This document shows positions 5,535 to 13,374 of a stretch of 18,170 bases of DNA, one piece after another. How positions within the stretch are numbered: the first letter of the stretch is position 1; each line of letters begins with the position of its first letter. The position numbers and the translations under genes were made by a program. The notes beneath the pieces are model-generated. The model had not been told where the DNA came from. It saw nothing but the letters and a program-made list of their open reading frames with translations, and did not search any database. Source of the DNA: Dyella_A sp051962475 (GTDB lineage: Bacteria > Pseudomonadota > Gammaproteobacteria > Xanthomonadales > Rhodanobacteraceae); the NCBI RefSeq assembly GCF_051962475.1, contig NZ_JBQCCF010000062.1, positions 1 through 18,170 on the forward strand, given 5' to 3'.

Positions 5535-6893
5535 TTGAACTTCCAGACTGGGAACGATGACGCGCCTGCGCTGCGGATCATTCCGCGCGACCAGCACGCG
5601 ATTTCCCGCAAGAACATCAGCAAGGCTGCGCTCCGGGTGCTGTACCGCCTCAACGAGGCCGGCTTCGACGCCTATCTCGTTGGTGGTGCGGTCCGCGACC
5701 TCCTGCTCGGCGGCCACCCGAAGGACTTCGACGTGGCCACCAATGCCACGCCGGACGAGGTCAAGAAGCTCTTCCGCAACTGCCGGTTGATCGGTCGTCG
5801 CTTCCGCCTGGCGCACGTGGTGTTCGGCCCCGAGATCATCGAGGTGGCCACCTTCCGCGGCACCGGCGAGGAAGATGGCGAGGGCGATCGCCACATCGTC
5901 GACGGCCGCATCGTGCGCGACAACGTGTGGGGCACGATCGAAGAAGATGCCGTGCGCCGCGATTTCCGCGTCAACGCGCTCTACTACGACATCAGCGATT
6001 TCTCGGTGCGCGATTACGTTGGCGGCATGCAGGACGTGGAAGATCGCGTGCTGCGCCTGATTGGCGACCCGGTGACCCGCTATCGCGAGGATCCAGTGCG
6101 CATGTTGCGTGCCGCGCGCCTGGCGGCGAAGCTGGAGTTCCGCATCGATGCCCCGGCTGCGGCCCCATTCGAAACGCTCGGCCCGCTGCTGACCGAAGCG
6201 GCGCCGGCGCGCCTGTTCGACGAGTCGCTCAAGCTGTTCCTCAGCGGCCACGGCTTGAAGAGCTTCCGCATGCTCGAACAGTGCGGGCTGCTGAAGTTCC
6301 TGTTTCCTTCCACCGCGCGGGCGCTGGAGCGCGGCGACCAAGCCTTGCGTTCGCTGGTGGAGCAGGGGCTGGCCAATACCGATGCGCGGGTGATCGAGGG
6401 CAAGTCGGTGACCCCGGCTTTCCTCTTTGCCGTGCTGTTGTGGGGTGAGGTGCGCGATCACGCGCACGGTTGGATCGCGCAGGGCATGGATATGTCCGAA
6501 GCATGGGCGCACGCTGCGGCGCATGTGGTGGGTGAACAGTGCCAGCGCGTGGCGATCCCGCGGCGGTTCACCTTCACAATGGAAGAGATCTGGTCGCTGC
6601 AGCCGCGCTTCGAGCAGATCCAGCGCAAGCGGGTGTTCCGCCTGCTTGCGCAGCCGCGCTTTCGAGCGGCCTTCGACTTCCTGCTTCTGCGCGCCGACGA
6701 GTCGCCGGCGATCCGCGAACTCGGCCAGTGGTGGGCGCATGCGCAGCAACTGCCGCAGGACGTGCTGGCCGCCGCGCTCCCGGCCAGTGGCGGCGGCGGC
6801 GCGCCGGACGTGCCAGCCGCCGCGGCGGCTGGCCGGCCACCGCGCAAGCGTCGCCGTCGGCGCAAGCCATCCGGCAAGTCCGGCTCGGCGTGA
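5535..6893 (+). CDS. pcnB: Poly(A) polymerase I
   Basis: PcnB adds 3' poly(A) tails to RNA and so promotes decay. From the chosen start the product has 452 residues. The class II nucleotidyltransferase head is clear: LVGGAVRDLLLG (about 48-59), the catalytic DFD (D64, D66) in PKDFDVATNATP, then RNCRLIGRRFRLAHV and the DAVRRDFRVNALYYD motif. The tail is strongly basic (RPPRKRRRRRKP), as in RNA-binding ends of the family. The start is uncertain: homology begins at IIPRDQHAISRK (about residue 15), no in-frame ATG lies near it, and the nearest starts are TTG 5535 (AGGGA 10 nt upstream) and CTG 5571. The frame is open back to 5376, but that region overlaps the tRNA promoter. folK overlaps its stop codon. 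Confidence 0.94.
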   Translation: MNFQTGNDDAPALRIIPRDQHAISRKNISKAALRVLYRLNEAGFDAYLVGGAVRDLLLGGHPKDFDVATNATPDEVKKLFRNCRLIGRRFRLAHVVFGPEIIEVATFRGTGEEDGEGDRHIVDGRIVRDNVWGTIEEDAVRRDFRVNALYYDISDFSVRDYVGGMQDVEDRVLRLIGDPVTRYREDPVRMLRAARLAAKLEFRIDAPAAAPFETLGPLLTEAAPARLFDESLKLFLSGHGLKSFRMLEQCGLLKFLFPSTARALERGDQALRSLVEQGLANTDARVIEGKSVTPAFLFAVLLWGEVRDHAHGWIAQGMDMSEAWAHAAAHVVGEQCQRVAIPRRFTFTMEEIWSLQPRFEQIQRKRVFRLLAQPRFRAAFDFLLLRADESPAIRELGQWWAHAQQLPQDVLAAALPASGGGGAPDVPAAAAAGRPPRKRRRRRKPSGKSGSA

Positions 6894-7390
6894 GTGCGCC
6901 GACGCCTGCTCGCGATGCCTACGTGGCGCTGGGCAGCAATCTGGGCCATTCGCTGCAGACGCTCCGGCAGGCCGTGACCGACCTCGGCCGGCTGCCGGGG
7001 ACTGAAGTGGCGGCCTGCTCGCGCTTCTACCGCACGCCGCCGTGGGGCGTGCATGACCAGCCGGATTTCATCAATGCGGTGGCTCGGTTGCGCACCGCCC
7101 TGTCCCCGCACGAACTGCTCGACGCGCTGATGGCGATCGAGGCCGCTGCCGGCCGCGAGCGCGACGGCCGACGCTGGGGCCCCCGCACGCTCGATCTGGA
7201 CCTGCTGCACATGGACGGCGTCACGCTGGACGATCCGCGCCTGACGCTGCCGCATCCGCGCATTCACGAACGCGCCTTCGTCCTTGCGCCGCTGGCCGAC
7301 GTTGCGCCGCAACTGGAGGTACCGGGGCAGGGGACGGTGGCGCAATTGCTGCAGCGGGTCGATTACACCGGTTGCACCGTGCTGCCCTGA
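6890..7390 (+). CDS. folK: 2-amino-4-hydroxy-6-hydroxymethyldihydropteridine pyrophosphokinase
   Basis: FolK transfers pyrophosphate from ATP to the pterin alcohol, giving the substrate for dihydropteroate synthase in folate synthesis. The 166-residue protein shows the family signatures YVALGSNLG (11-19), RFYRTPPWG (45-53), RWGPRTLDLDLL (95-106, with Mg-binding D102 and D104) and LPHPRIHERAFVLAPLADVAP (120-140). The start is GTG 6890, whose GTGA overlaps the pcnB stop by 4 nt, implying translational coupling; an ATG nearby is out of frame. Length is normal for the family. panB follows after 72 nt with its own likely promoter. Confidence 0.94.
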   Translation: MSAPTPARDAYVALGSNLGHSLQTLRQAVTDLGRLPGTEVAACSRFYRTPPWGVHDQPDFINAVARLRTALSPHELLDALMAIEAAAGRERDGRRWGPRTLDLDLLHMDGVTLDDPRLTLPHPRIHERAFVLAPLADVAPQLEVPGQGTVAQLLQRVDYTGCTVLP

Positions 7391-7404
7391 TTCGCACCCT
7401 TCTG

Positions 7405-7432
7405 CTGCACTGCGGCGGCGAGGGTTTATGAT
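7405..7432 (+). promoter_or_regulatory. Probable panB promoter
   Basis: CTGCAC (7405-7410) and TATGAT (7427-7432) are spaced by 16 nt, in the gap between folK and panB. The predicted start of transcription (about 7439) leaves a leader of roughly 24 nt with AGGA before the panB GTG. The -10 box is good; the -35 is moderate. Confidence 0.55.
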
Positions 7433-7462
7433 GTGCGGCCCGCTCGAACCCAGGATCGCCTC

Positions 7463-8293
7463 GTGTACGTGCACAACGCCAGTACCCCCGACCGCAAGCC
7501 GGTGACCGTTCCGGGCCTGCGAGCGATGAAGGCCGAGGGGCGACGCATCGTCATGTTGACCGCGTACGACGCCAGCTTCGCCTTTCAGCTGGAAAGCGCT
7601 GGCGTGGACGTGGCGCTGGTCGGCGACTCGCTCGGCATGGTGGTGCAGGGACATGCCAGCACGCTGCCGGTGACGCTCGATCACATGGTCTATCACACCG
7701 CCGCGGTCGCCCGCGGCCTGCGCTCGACGCTGCTGGTGGCCGATCTGCCGTTCATGAGCGATCGCGACACGGCCCACACGCTGGAAGCCGGCGCGCGTCT
7801 GGTTGGCGAAGCGGGTGCGGCGATGGTCAAGATCGAAGGCGCCGCGCCCCATGTGCTGGAGGCGATCGGCGCACTGGTCGCGCGAGCCATTCCGGTGTGC
7901 GCGCACCTGGGACTGACGCCGCAGTCGGTGCACAAGTTCGGCGGCTTCCGCATCCAGGGACGTGAGCAGGAGGCTGCCGATCGCGTACTGGCCGAGGCTC
8001 GAGCGGTCGAGGCCGCCGGTGCCGACCTGATCGTGTTGGAAGGTATGCCCACCACGCTGGCCCAGCGCATCACCGAGGGAGTGTCCATCCCGACGGTCGG
8101 CATCGGCGCCGGTCCGCACTGCGATGGCCAGGTGCTGGTGCTGCACGACCTGCTCGGCGTCACGCCGGGCAAGCGGCCGAAATTCAGCAAGGATTTCCTG
8201 CTGGGACACGATTCGGTGGCGGCGGCCATTGGCGCCTTCGCCGATGAAGTCCGGCGGGGCGTTTTTCCTGCGCCCGAACACTGCTTCAACTGA
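7463..8293 (+). CDS. panB: 3-methyl-2-oxobutanoate hydroxymethyltransferase
   Basis: PanB moves a hydroxymethyl group from methylene-tetrahydrofolate to 2-oxoisovalerate, giving ketopantoate. The 276-residue TIM-barrel protein shows the Mg ligands in VGDSLGM (D55), VADLPF (D94) and VKIEG (E125), the catalytic glutamate in VLEGMP (E193), plus the conserved MLTAYDASFA and HLGLTPQSVHKFGGF. I chose GTG 7463 because AGGA lies 7 nt upstream (7452-7455); another GTG (7433) is in the promoter region and GTG 7469 is also possible. It is followed by panC after 10 nt, and the folate-making folK is just upstream, which fits its cofactor need. Confidence 0.95.
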   Translation: MYVHNASTPDRKPVTVPGLRAMKAEGRRIVMLTAYDASFAFQLESAGVDVALVGDSLGMVVQGHASTLPVTLDHMVYHTAAVARGLRSTLLVADLPFMSDRDTAHTLEAGARLVGEAGAAMVKIEGAAPHVLEAIGALVARAIPVCAHLGLTPQSVHKFGGFRIQGREQEAADRVLAEARAVEAAGADLIVLEGMPTTLAQRITEGVSIPTVGIGAGPHCDGQVLVLHDLLGVTPGKRPKFSKDFLLGHDSVAAAIGAFADEVRRGVFPAPEHCFN

Positions 8294-8303
8294 GGTTTCT
8301 TCG

Positions 8304-9149
8304 ATGCAGACCGTGCAAGATGCCGGCTCCCTGCGCGCCGCCGTTCGCGGCTGGCGCGCGGCCGGGCAGACCGTGGGTTTTGTGCCCACCATGGGCAACC
8401 TCCACGCCGGCCACTTCTCGCTGATCCGGCTCGCGCGGATGCGTGCCGATCGAGTGGTGGCCAGCGTATTCGTCAATCCCACCCAGTTCGGTCCGAACGA
8501 GGATTTCGACCGTTATCCGCGCACACTGGCGCAGGATCAGGCCGGGCTGGCCGAGCACGATTGCGACCTGCTGTTCGCGCCCGACGTGGCCACGATGTAT
8601 CCGTATGGTCCGGCTCACACGGTGAGCCTGCGCGTGCCGCAGATCACCGAGACGCTGGAAGGAGCGCACCGGCCGGGCCACTTCGACGGTGTGGCCACCG
8701 TGGTGTGCAAGCTGTTCAACCTGGTGCAGCCGGATCTGGCCGTGTTCGGGCAGAAGGACTTTCAGCAGCTCAAGGTGATCGAACGGATGGTGCGCGACCT
8801 GAGCCTGCCGGTGAAGGTGATCGGCGCGCCGACCCAGCGCGCCGACGACGGTCTCGCCCTGAGTTCGCGCAACCAGTACCTCTCGGCCGAGGAGCGGGCG
8901 CTGGCGCCGCGCATTCACGCCACGCTGGTGCAGATGCGCACGCTGATCGCCAAGGGACACGCGGTCGCGGTGGTGGAGCAGGCGGCCGGCGCGCAGCTGG
9001 AGCGCGCAGGATTCGTGCCCGACTACGTGGCGATCCGTCGCGCTGAAGACCTGATGCCTCCCGTCGTGGGTGAGCGCAGCGCGCTGGTGGGCCTCATCGC
9101 CGCGCGATTGGGCCAGACGCGGCTCATCGACAACTTGCTGTTCGACTGA
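8304..9149 (+). CDS. panC: Pantothenate synthetase (pantoate-beta-alanine ligase)
   Basis: PanC joins pantoate and beta-alanine with ATP through a pantoyl-adenylate. The 281-residue protein has PTMGNLHAGH (28-37) with the nucleotide-binding H34 and H37, VNPTQFGPNEDFDRYPR (58-73), FGQKDFQQL (148-156) and the KMSKS-like LSSRNQYLS (186-194). ATG 8304 is supported by GAGG 8 nt upstream, which overlaps the panB stop codon, so the two are co-translated from one mRNA. It receives both substrates from neighbours: ketopantoate via panB (the reductase panE or ilvC is not here) and beta-alanine via panD. Confidence 0.96.
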   Translation: MQTVQDAGSLRAAVRGWRAAGQTVGFVPTMGNLHAGHFSLIRLARMRADRVVASVFVNPTQFGPNEDFDRYPRTLAQDQAGLAEHDCDLLFAPDVATMYPYGPAHTVSLRVPQITETLEGAHRPGHFDGVATVVCKLFNLVQPDLAVFGQKDFQQLKVIERMVRDLSLPVKVIGAPTQRADDGLALSSRNQYLSAEERALAPRIHATLVQMRTLIAKGHAVAVVEQAAGAQLERAGFVPDYVAIRRAEDLMPPVVGERSALVGLIAARLGQTRLIDNLLFD

Positions 9150-9182
9150 ACGGCACCATCTAAAGCCGCGTACCCGCCCGTG

Positions 9183-9211
9183 TTGCAGCGCACCGCCGGC
9201 GGTTCGATAAT
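9183..9211 (+). promoter_or_regulatory. Strong sigma-70-like promoter for panD
   Basis: TTGCAG (9183-9188) and GATAAT (9206-9211) are exactly 17 nt apart in the 101-nt gap after panC. The predicted transcript starts about 9218 and carries a leader of about 33 nt. This suggests panD can be expressed apart from panBC. Confidence 0.65.
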
Positions 9212-9250
9212 TGGCGGCTTCGCAGGCCGTACCTGCCGGAACCTGATGTC

Positions 9251-9637
9251 ATGCACCTGAATATGCTCAAGGCCAAGATCCACCGCGCCACGGTGACCCA
9301 CGCCGAGCTTCATTACGAAGGCTCGATCGCCATCGACAGCCTGCTGCTCGAAGCGTCGGGCATCCGCGAGTACGAACAGATCCACGCGTGGAACATCAAC
9401 AACGGCAAGCGCTTCGTGACCTACGCGCTGAAGGCCGAGGCCGGCTCGGGCATCATCTCGGTGAACGGCAGTGCCGCGCACCGTGCGCAGCCGGGCGACC
9501 TGATCATCATCGCCGCGTTCGCCCAGCTCTCCGAAGCCGAGGCCGAGGCGCACCAGCCGATGCTGGTGTATGCCGATGCGAAGAACGGTATCTCGCACAC
9601 CAACCGTTCGATCCCGACCCAGATGGCCGCGGCCTGA
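9251..9637 (+). CDS. panD: Aspartate 1-decarboxylase (pyruvoyl enzyme)
   Basis: PanD makes beta-alanine for pantothenate. The 128-residue proenzyme aligns from its first residue with E. coli PanD: LKAKIHRATVTHAELHYEGS holds the self-cleavage site Gly24-Ser25, where Ser25 becomes the pyruvoyl group; later IHAWNINNGKRFVTYA and GSGIISVNGSAAH carry the active-site and tetramer residues (R/Y/N). ATG 9251 is preceded by GGA 10 nt upstream. No panM/PanZ maturation factor is seen in the window. The gene lies between its own promoter and the convergent DUF4440 gene (39 nt away). Confidence 0.96.
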   Translation: MHLNMLKAKIHRATVTHAELHYEGSIAIDSLLLEASGIREYEQIHAWNINNGKRFVTYALKAEAGSGIISVNGSAAHRAQPGDLIIIAAFAQLSEAEAEAHQPMLVYADAKNGISHTNRSIPTQMAAA

Positions 9638-9676
9638 GCGGCGGCGGTGCGGTGCGCTGCGGCGCCCGCGCTTGGG

Positions 9677-10069
9677 TTACGGGTGCGCCACCGGCGTGCC
9701 CTGGTGATACACCGCCTTCCATCCCTCCACGGTGCGCCGCCACAGCGTGGTGCGCCGGGTGATGCGTTCGTCCTGGCGTAGCCGATAGCTCAGCAGGTAC
9801 AGGCTCGGCGCCAGCGGATGGCAGGCAAAGTCGTCCGCGGCCAGCGATTCATGGGACGGATGCGCCACGCGCTGGCGCAACACCTCGAGCACGTCGTCGC
9901 GGCTGTAGCGTTGGCCGGACGCGCCGATCTCCCAGAAGCCGGGCTCGGTGATCCGCTCGCCGTCGGCCGGGCCGGCGCCTGACTCGGGGCGATGGAAGAT
10001 CGGTTCGAGCTGGCGCAGGTCGTCCAGCACGTCCTCCAGTCGCGGCATCGGTTTCAGGCTCTCGCTCAT
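9677..10069 (-). CDS. DUF4440 (SnoaL/NTF2-like) protein
   Basis: This 130-residue protein has the conserved pattern LEPIFHRPE ... FWEIGASGQRYSRDDVLEVL ... YLLSYRLR ... RRTTLWRRTVEGWKAVYHQGTPV, typical of DUF4440 members with the NTF2/SnoaL cone fold. It has no signal peptide or membrane segment. No enzymatic function can be assigned; family members are mostly uncharacterised. The ATG at 10069 overlaps the queG stop codon (ATGA) and has GGAG 7-8 nt upstream, so it is translated from the queG mRNA. The stop lies 39 nt from the end of panD, convergent. Confidence 0.85.
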   Translation of the reverse strand: MSESLKPMPRLEDVLDDLRQLEPIFHRPESGAGPADGERITEPGFWEIGASGQRYSRDDVLEVLRQRVAHPSHESLAADDFACHPLAPSLYLLSYRLRQDERITRRTTLWRRTVEGWKAVYHQGTPVAHP

Positions 10070-11175
10070 GACGGATCTCCGGTGGTGGGAGTTGCCTCGT
10101 GCTGGTGCAGGGCCCAGGCGACGTGTTCTCGTACGAGGGCCGAGGAGTGGTCGGCACGCGCGCGCAGCGCGTCCAACACCGCTTCCGAGCGTGGCGCGTT
10201 GCCCAGCGCCACGGCGATGTTGCGCAGCCAGCCCTCGTAGCCGGTGCGGCGGATCGCCATGCCTTCGGTGCGGCGCAGGAACTCCTCCTCGCTCCAGCCG
10301 AAGAGTTCGGTCAGCCGGGCGCCATCGAGCTGGTGGCGCGGGGCGAAATCCGGCTCCGCGGTGACCTGTGCGAACTTGTTCCACGGGCAGATCAGCTGAC
10401 AGTCGTCGCAGCCAAAGATGCGGTTGCCCATGGGCTTGCGAAATTCGTCCGGGATGCTGCCCCTGAGTTCGATCGTCAGGTAGGAAATGCAACGCCGCGC
10501 ATCGAGCCGGTACGGCGCCACGATGGCCTGGGTGGGGCACACGTCGATGCACCGCCGGCAGCTGCCGCAGTGCTCGCTGGCGGGCGTGTCCACTGGCAGC
10601 GGCAGGTCGGTGTACAGCTCGCCGAGGAAGAAATATGAGCCGGCGCGGCGATGGATCAGCACCGTGTGCTTGCCGACCCAGCCCAGCCCGGCGTTGCGCG
10701 CCAGCGCCTTCTCCAGCACTGGGGCAGAATCGACGTAAGCGCGATGGCCAAAGTCGCCCACTTTTGTGCGGATGCGTTCGGCAAGCCGCTGCAGGCGCTG
10801 GCGAATCAGCTTGTGATAGTCCCGTCCCAGCGTGTAGCGCGACACGTAGCCCAGCTCGCCGTTCTCCAGCACCGACCAGGCGTTGCGGATGTCCGGCGGC
10901 GCGTAATCCATGCGCACCGAGATCACCCGCTGCGTGCCCGGCTCCAGCTCCTGCGGCCGGCTGCGCTTGGTGCCGTGGCGCGCCATGTAGTCCATCTCGC
11001 CGTGGTGCTCGTCGTCGAGCCACTGCTGCAGGTGCTGTTCGTCGTGCGCCAGGTCGACGCCGCTGATGCCGGCATCGCTGAAGCCCAGCTCGGCCGCCCA
11101 CTGCTTGATCGACCGCGCGAGTGCGACGTAGTCGATGGCGGTGGCGTCAGTGGCGGTGTCGTCGAGGCTGGGCAT
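10066..11175 (-). CDS. queG: Epoxyqueuosine reductase QueG
   Basis: QueG reduces epoxyqueuosine to queuosine in tRNA, the last step of Q34 synthesis, using cobalamin and two [4Fe-4S] clusters. The 369-residue protein shows the catalytic aspartate in AYVDSAPVLEKALA (D149), GWVGKH (166-170 region), cluster cysteines C203, C206, C209, C213 (CGSCRRCIDVCP) and C229, C256, C259, C263 (FGCDDCQLICPWN). A HEAT-like C-terminus follows (about 305-358). Length is usual. The ATG at 11175 is preceded by TAAACT-6 nt and no Shine-Dalgarno at a normal distance, so the mRNA may be leaderless. Divergent queG/nnr order is conserved with E. coli. Other queuosine genes are not in the window. Confidence 0.95.
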   Translation of the reverse strand: MPSLDDTATDATAIDYVALARSIKQWAAELGFSDAGISGVDLAHDEQHLQQWLDDEHHGEMDYMARHGTKRSRPQELEPGTQRVISVRMDYAPPDIRNAWSVLENGELGYVSRYTLGRDYHKLIRQRLQRLAERIRTKVGDFGHRAYVDSAPVLEKALARNAGLGWVGKHTVLIHRRAGSYFFLGELYTDLPLPVDTPASEHCGSCRRCIDVCPTQAIVAPYRLDARRCISYLTIELRGSIPDEFRKPMGNRIFGCDDCQLICPWNKFAQVTAEPDFAPRHQLDGARLTELFGWSEEEFLRRTEGMAIRRTGYEGWLRNIAVALGNAPRSEAVLDALRARADHSSALVREHVAWALHQHEATPTTGDPS

Positions 11176-11181
11176 GGGCCT

Positions 11182-11222
11182 AGTTTAAGCGCTGCAGCGC
11201 CGTGGCCCGCCTTGCCTATAAT
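11182..11222. promoter_or_regulatory. Divergent -10 boxes of queG and nnr placed for leaderless transcripts
   Basis: For nnr (plus), TATAAT (11217-11222) ends 6 nt before the ATG at 11229. For queG (minus), TAAACT (11187-11182) ends 6 nt before its ATG at 11175. Usual transcription starts 6-7 nt after the box would fall on the A of each ATG. No convincing -35 box is seen for either gene. The whole gap is 53 bp. Confidence 0.6.
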
Positions 11223-11228
11223 CGGCCG

Positions 11229-12713
11229 ATGACCGAGACCGATCACCGTTACGCGCTGTATACCGTCGAGCAGGTGCGGGCGCTCGATCGCCACGCCATC
11301 GATGTGCTCGGTATTCCCGGCTTCGAACTGATGCGCCGCGCTGCGGCCGCCGGCCTGGCCAGTCTGCGGCGCCACTGGCCGCAGGCCCGCCGCCTTGCCG
11401 TGTGGTGCGGGCCGGGTAACAACGGTGGCGACGGCTATCTGTTGGGAGCGCTGGCGAAAGAGGCCGGCCTGCAGGTGGAGCTGATCGCCTTGTCCGGTCA
11501 GGCCACCGGCGATGCGTTGCAGGCGCGCACCGCATTTGAGTTCGCCGGCGGACGCGTGCATCTGTTCGATCCAGCCGCACCGTGGCCGGACGTCGATGTG
11601 CATGTGGATGCCCTGTACGGCAGCGGCCTCAACCGCGCGCCCGAGGCGCCGGTGGCCGCCCTGATCGAGCGCATCAATGCGGGCGGCAAGCCGGTGCTCG
11701 CGCTGGACGTGCCCTCAGGCCTAGATGCCGATCGCGGCACCTGCCCCGGGGCGGCCGTGCGCGCGAAGGTGACGGTGTGCTTCATTGCGGCCAAGCGTGG
11801 CCTGTACACCGGCGTGGCTTCCGACTACGTCGGTGAGTTGGAGCTCGACACGCTGCAACTGCCCACGAGCCTGTGGCAGGCGCAACCGGCCGATGGCGAG
11901 CTGCTGCGGCCAACCAGTCTGCCGCCGCGTCCGCGAGTGGCGCACAAGGGCGATCATGGCCACCTGCTGGTGGTGGGTGGTGATCAGGGCATGGGCGGCG
12001 CGATTCGCCTGTGCGGCGAGGCGGCACTGCGCGCCGGGGCGGGACTGGTGAGCGTGGCCACCCGCGATGTGCACGTGGTGGCGCTCAACGCGGGTTGTCC
12101 CGAGCTGATGGCCCGTGGCGTGGACGGTCCGCAGGCAATCGCGCCGCTGATCGAGCGGGCCGATGTGCTCGCCGTCGGGCCGGGGCTGGGGCAGGGCGCA
12201 TGGGGACACGCGCTGTGGCTGACCGCGCTGGATTCGGATCGCCCGCTGGTGCTCGACGCCGACGGCCTGAACCTGCTCGCGCGCGAGCCGCGCCGGTTCG
12301 ATCGGGCGACCGTGCTCACGCCGCATCCGGGCGAGGCCGCGCGCCTGCTCGGCGTGGATATCGCCACCGCGCAGGCCGACCGCTTCGCTTCCGTGCGCGA
12401 GCTGGCGCGCCGCCACGGTGCGGTGGTGGTGTTGAAGGGGGCAGGCAGCCTGGTCGCGCATCCCGACGGCCGCCTGGCCGCGTGTCCGTGGGGCAATCCC
12501 GGGATGGCCGTGGCCGGCATGGGCGATGTGCTCACCGGCGTCATCGCGGGCCTGCTCGCGCAAGGCGCCACGGCGTGGGAGGCGGCGTGTCTGGGCGTGG
12601 GGCTGCATGCGCGGGCCGGCGATGCTGCGGCTGAGGCGGGCGAACGCGGTCTGCTGGCCAGCGATCTATTAGGCCCGCTGCGCCGACTGGGCAACGGGCC
12701 GCGCCATGCGTGA
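11229..12713 (+). CDS. nnr: Bifunctional NAD(P)H-hydrate epimerase/dehydratase
   Basis: The 494-residue protein repairs damaged (hydrated) NADH and NADPH. Its N-terminal half (about 1-215) is the NnrE/YjeF_N epimerase, with CGPGNNGGDGYLLG (60-73) and the aspartate in VDALYGSGLN. The C-terminal half (about 225-490) is the ADP- or ATP-dependent NnrD dehydratase of the ribokinase-like fold, with AVGPGLGQG, LDADGLNLLA, LTPHPGEAARLLG, and GNPGMAVAGMGDVLTGVIAGLLAQG split over about 425-450. ATG 11229 fits the domain start; a GTG at 11202 would place the -10 box inside the gene. The stop overlaps tsaE by 8 nt, so the two are translationally coupled. Confidence 0.95.
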   Translation: MTETDHRYALYTVEQVRALDRHAIDVLGIPGFELMRRAAAAGLASLRRHWPQARRLAVWCGPGNNGGDGYLLGALAKEAGLQVELIALSGQATGDALQARTAFEFAGGRVHLFDPAAPWPDVDVHVDALYGSGLNRAPEAPVAALIERINAGGKPVLALDVPSGLDADRGTCPGAAVRAKVTVCFIAAKRGLYTGVASDYVGELELDTLQLPTSLWQAQPADGELLRPTSLPPRPRVAHKGDHGHLLVVGGDQGMGGAIRLCGEAALRAGAGLVSVATRDVHVVALNAGCPELMARGVDGPQAIAPLIERADVLAVGPGLGQGAWGHALWLTALDSDRPLVLDADGLNLLAREPRRFDRATVLTPHPGEAARLLGVDIATAQADRFASVRELARRHGAVVVLKGAGSLVAHPDGRLAACPWGNPGMAVAGMGDVLTGVIAGLLAQGATAWEAACLGVGLHARAGDAAAEAGERGLLASDLLGPLRRLGNGPRHA

Positions 12714-13185
12714 GTACAGCGTGCGGCTGACTGACGAGGCAGCGACAGCGCGGCTGGCCAGCGAAGTCGGCGCGGCTATCGACGACGGGCTGGTGGGCTA
12801 TCTGCACGGCCCGCTGGGTGCGGGCAAGAGCGCGTTTGCGCGCGCGCTGCTGCAGGCCCTGGGCGTGGCCGGTCGCATCAAGAGCCCGACCTACAGCCTG
12901 GTGGAGTCGTATCCGCTGGCGGGCGCCCAGGCTTGGCATCTGGACCTCTACCGCATCGCCGATCCGGACGAGCTGGAATGGCTGGGCATGGATGCGCTGG
13001 GCGAACCCGGTGCAGTCGTGCTGATCGAATGGCCGCAGCGCGGAGCCGGCGCCATTCCCGCGGCGGATCTCGAGGTGTTTCTCGAGTACGCCGGCAGCGG
13101 TCGCCGCGCCACCTTGCGGGCGGTCAGCGCACGAGGCGAGAGGCTGCTCAAGCGACTGCCGGCGCCGGACTCGCCGCCGGTTTGA
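12706..13185 (+). CDS. tsaE: tRNA threonylcarbamoyladenosine synthesis ATPase TsaE
   Basis: TsaE is the ATPase that works with TsaB and TsaD to make t6A37 on ANN-reading tRNAs. The 159-residue protein shows Walker A GPLGAGKS (35-42), SPTYSLVESY (60-69), HLDLYRIADPDELEWLG (78-94) and IEWP (107-110), all family hallmarks. Start ATG 12706 lies inside the end of nnr. The C-terminus (about 140-159) is basic and proline-rich and probably disordered. A gap of 189 nt follows before amiB. TsaB and TsaD are not in the window. Confidence 0.94.
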   Translation: MREYSVRLTDEAATARLASEVGAAIDDGLVGYLHGPLGAGKSAFARALLQALGVAGRIKSPTYSLVESYPLAGAQAWHLDLYRIADPDELEWLGMDALGEPGAVVLIEWPQRGAGAIPAADLEVFLEYAGSGRRATLRAVSARGERLLKRLPAPDSPPV

Positions 13186-13338
13186 GCGCGGCTCGCAGCG
13201 CTAAGTTTGCGTTTCTGCTGGAAAAATGTGCCGGTATGCGGCGGCGGATTAATGCCGGAGAAAGCGCGGCTTGCGGGGGTCTTCTGGACATGATCTGACG
13301 AATGCAGTGCAGGTTGCGGATATCCAAGGAAAAAATGC

Positions 13339-13367
13339 TTGCAATGGCGTTTTCCCTGCGATTCAAT
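13339..13367 (+). promoter_or_regulatory. Candidate amiB promoter, leaderless geometry
   Basis: TTGCAA (13339-13344) and TTCAAT (13362-13367) are 17 nt apart, and the -10 box ends 7 nt before ATG 13375. Both boxes match consensus at 4 of 6 positions. The rest of the 13186-13338 gap holds no gene that I can support. Confidence 0.4.
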
Positions 13368-13374
13368 GCAGCGC

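Noticed and set aside
6458..8482. Long minus-strand open frame of 674 codons across pcnB, folK and panB
   Set aside because: It is antisense to three conserved enzymes and its composition (His, Arg, Ala, Gln) is that of a GC-rich shadow.
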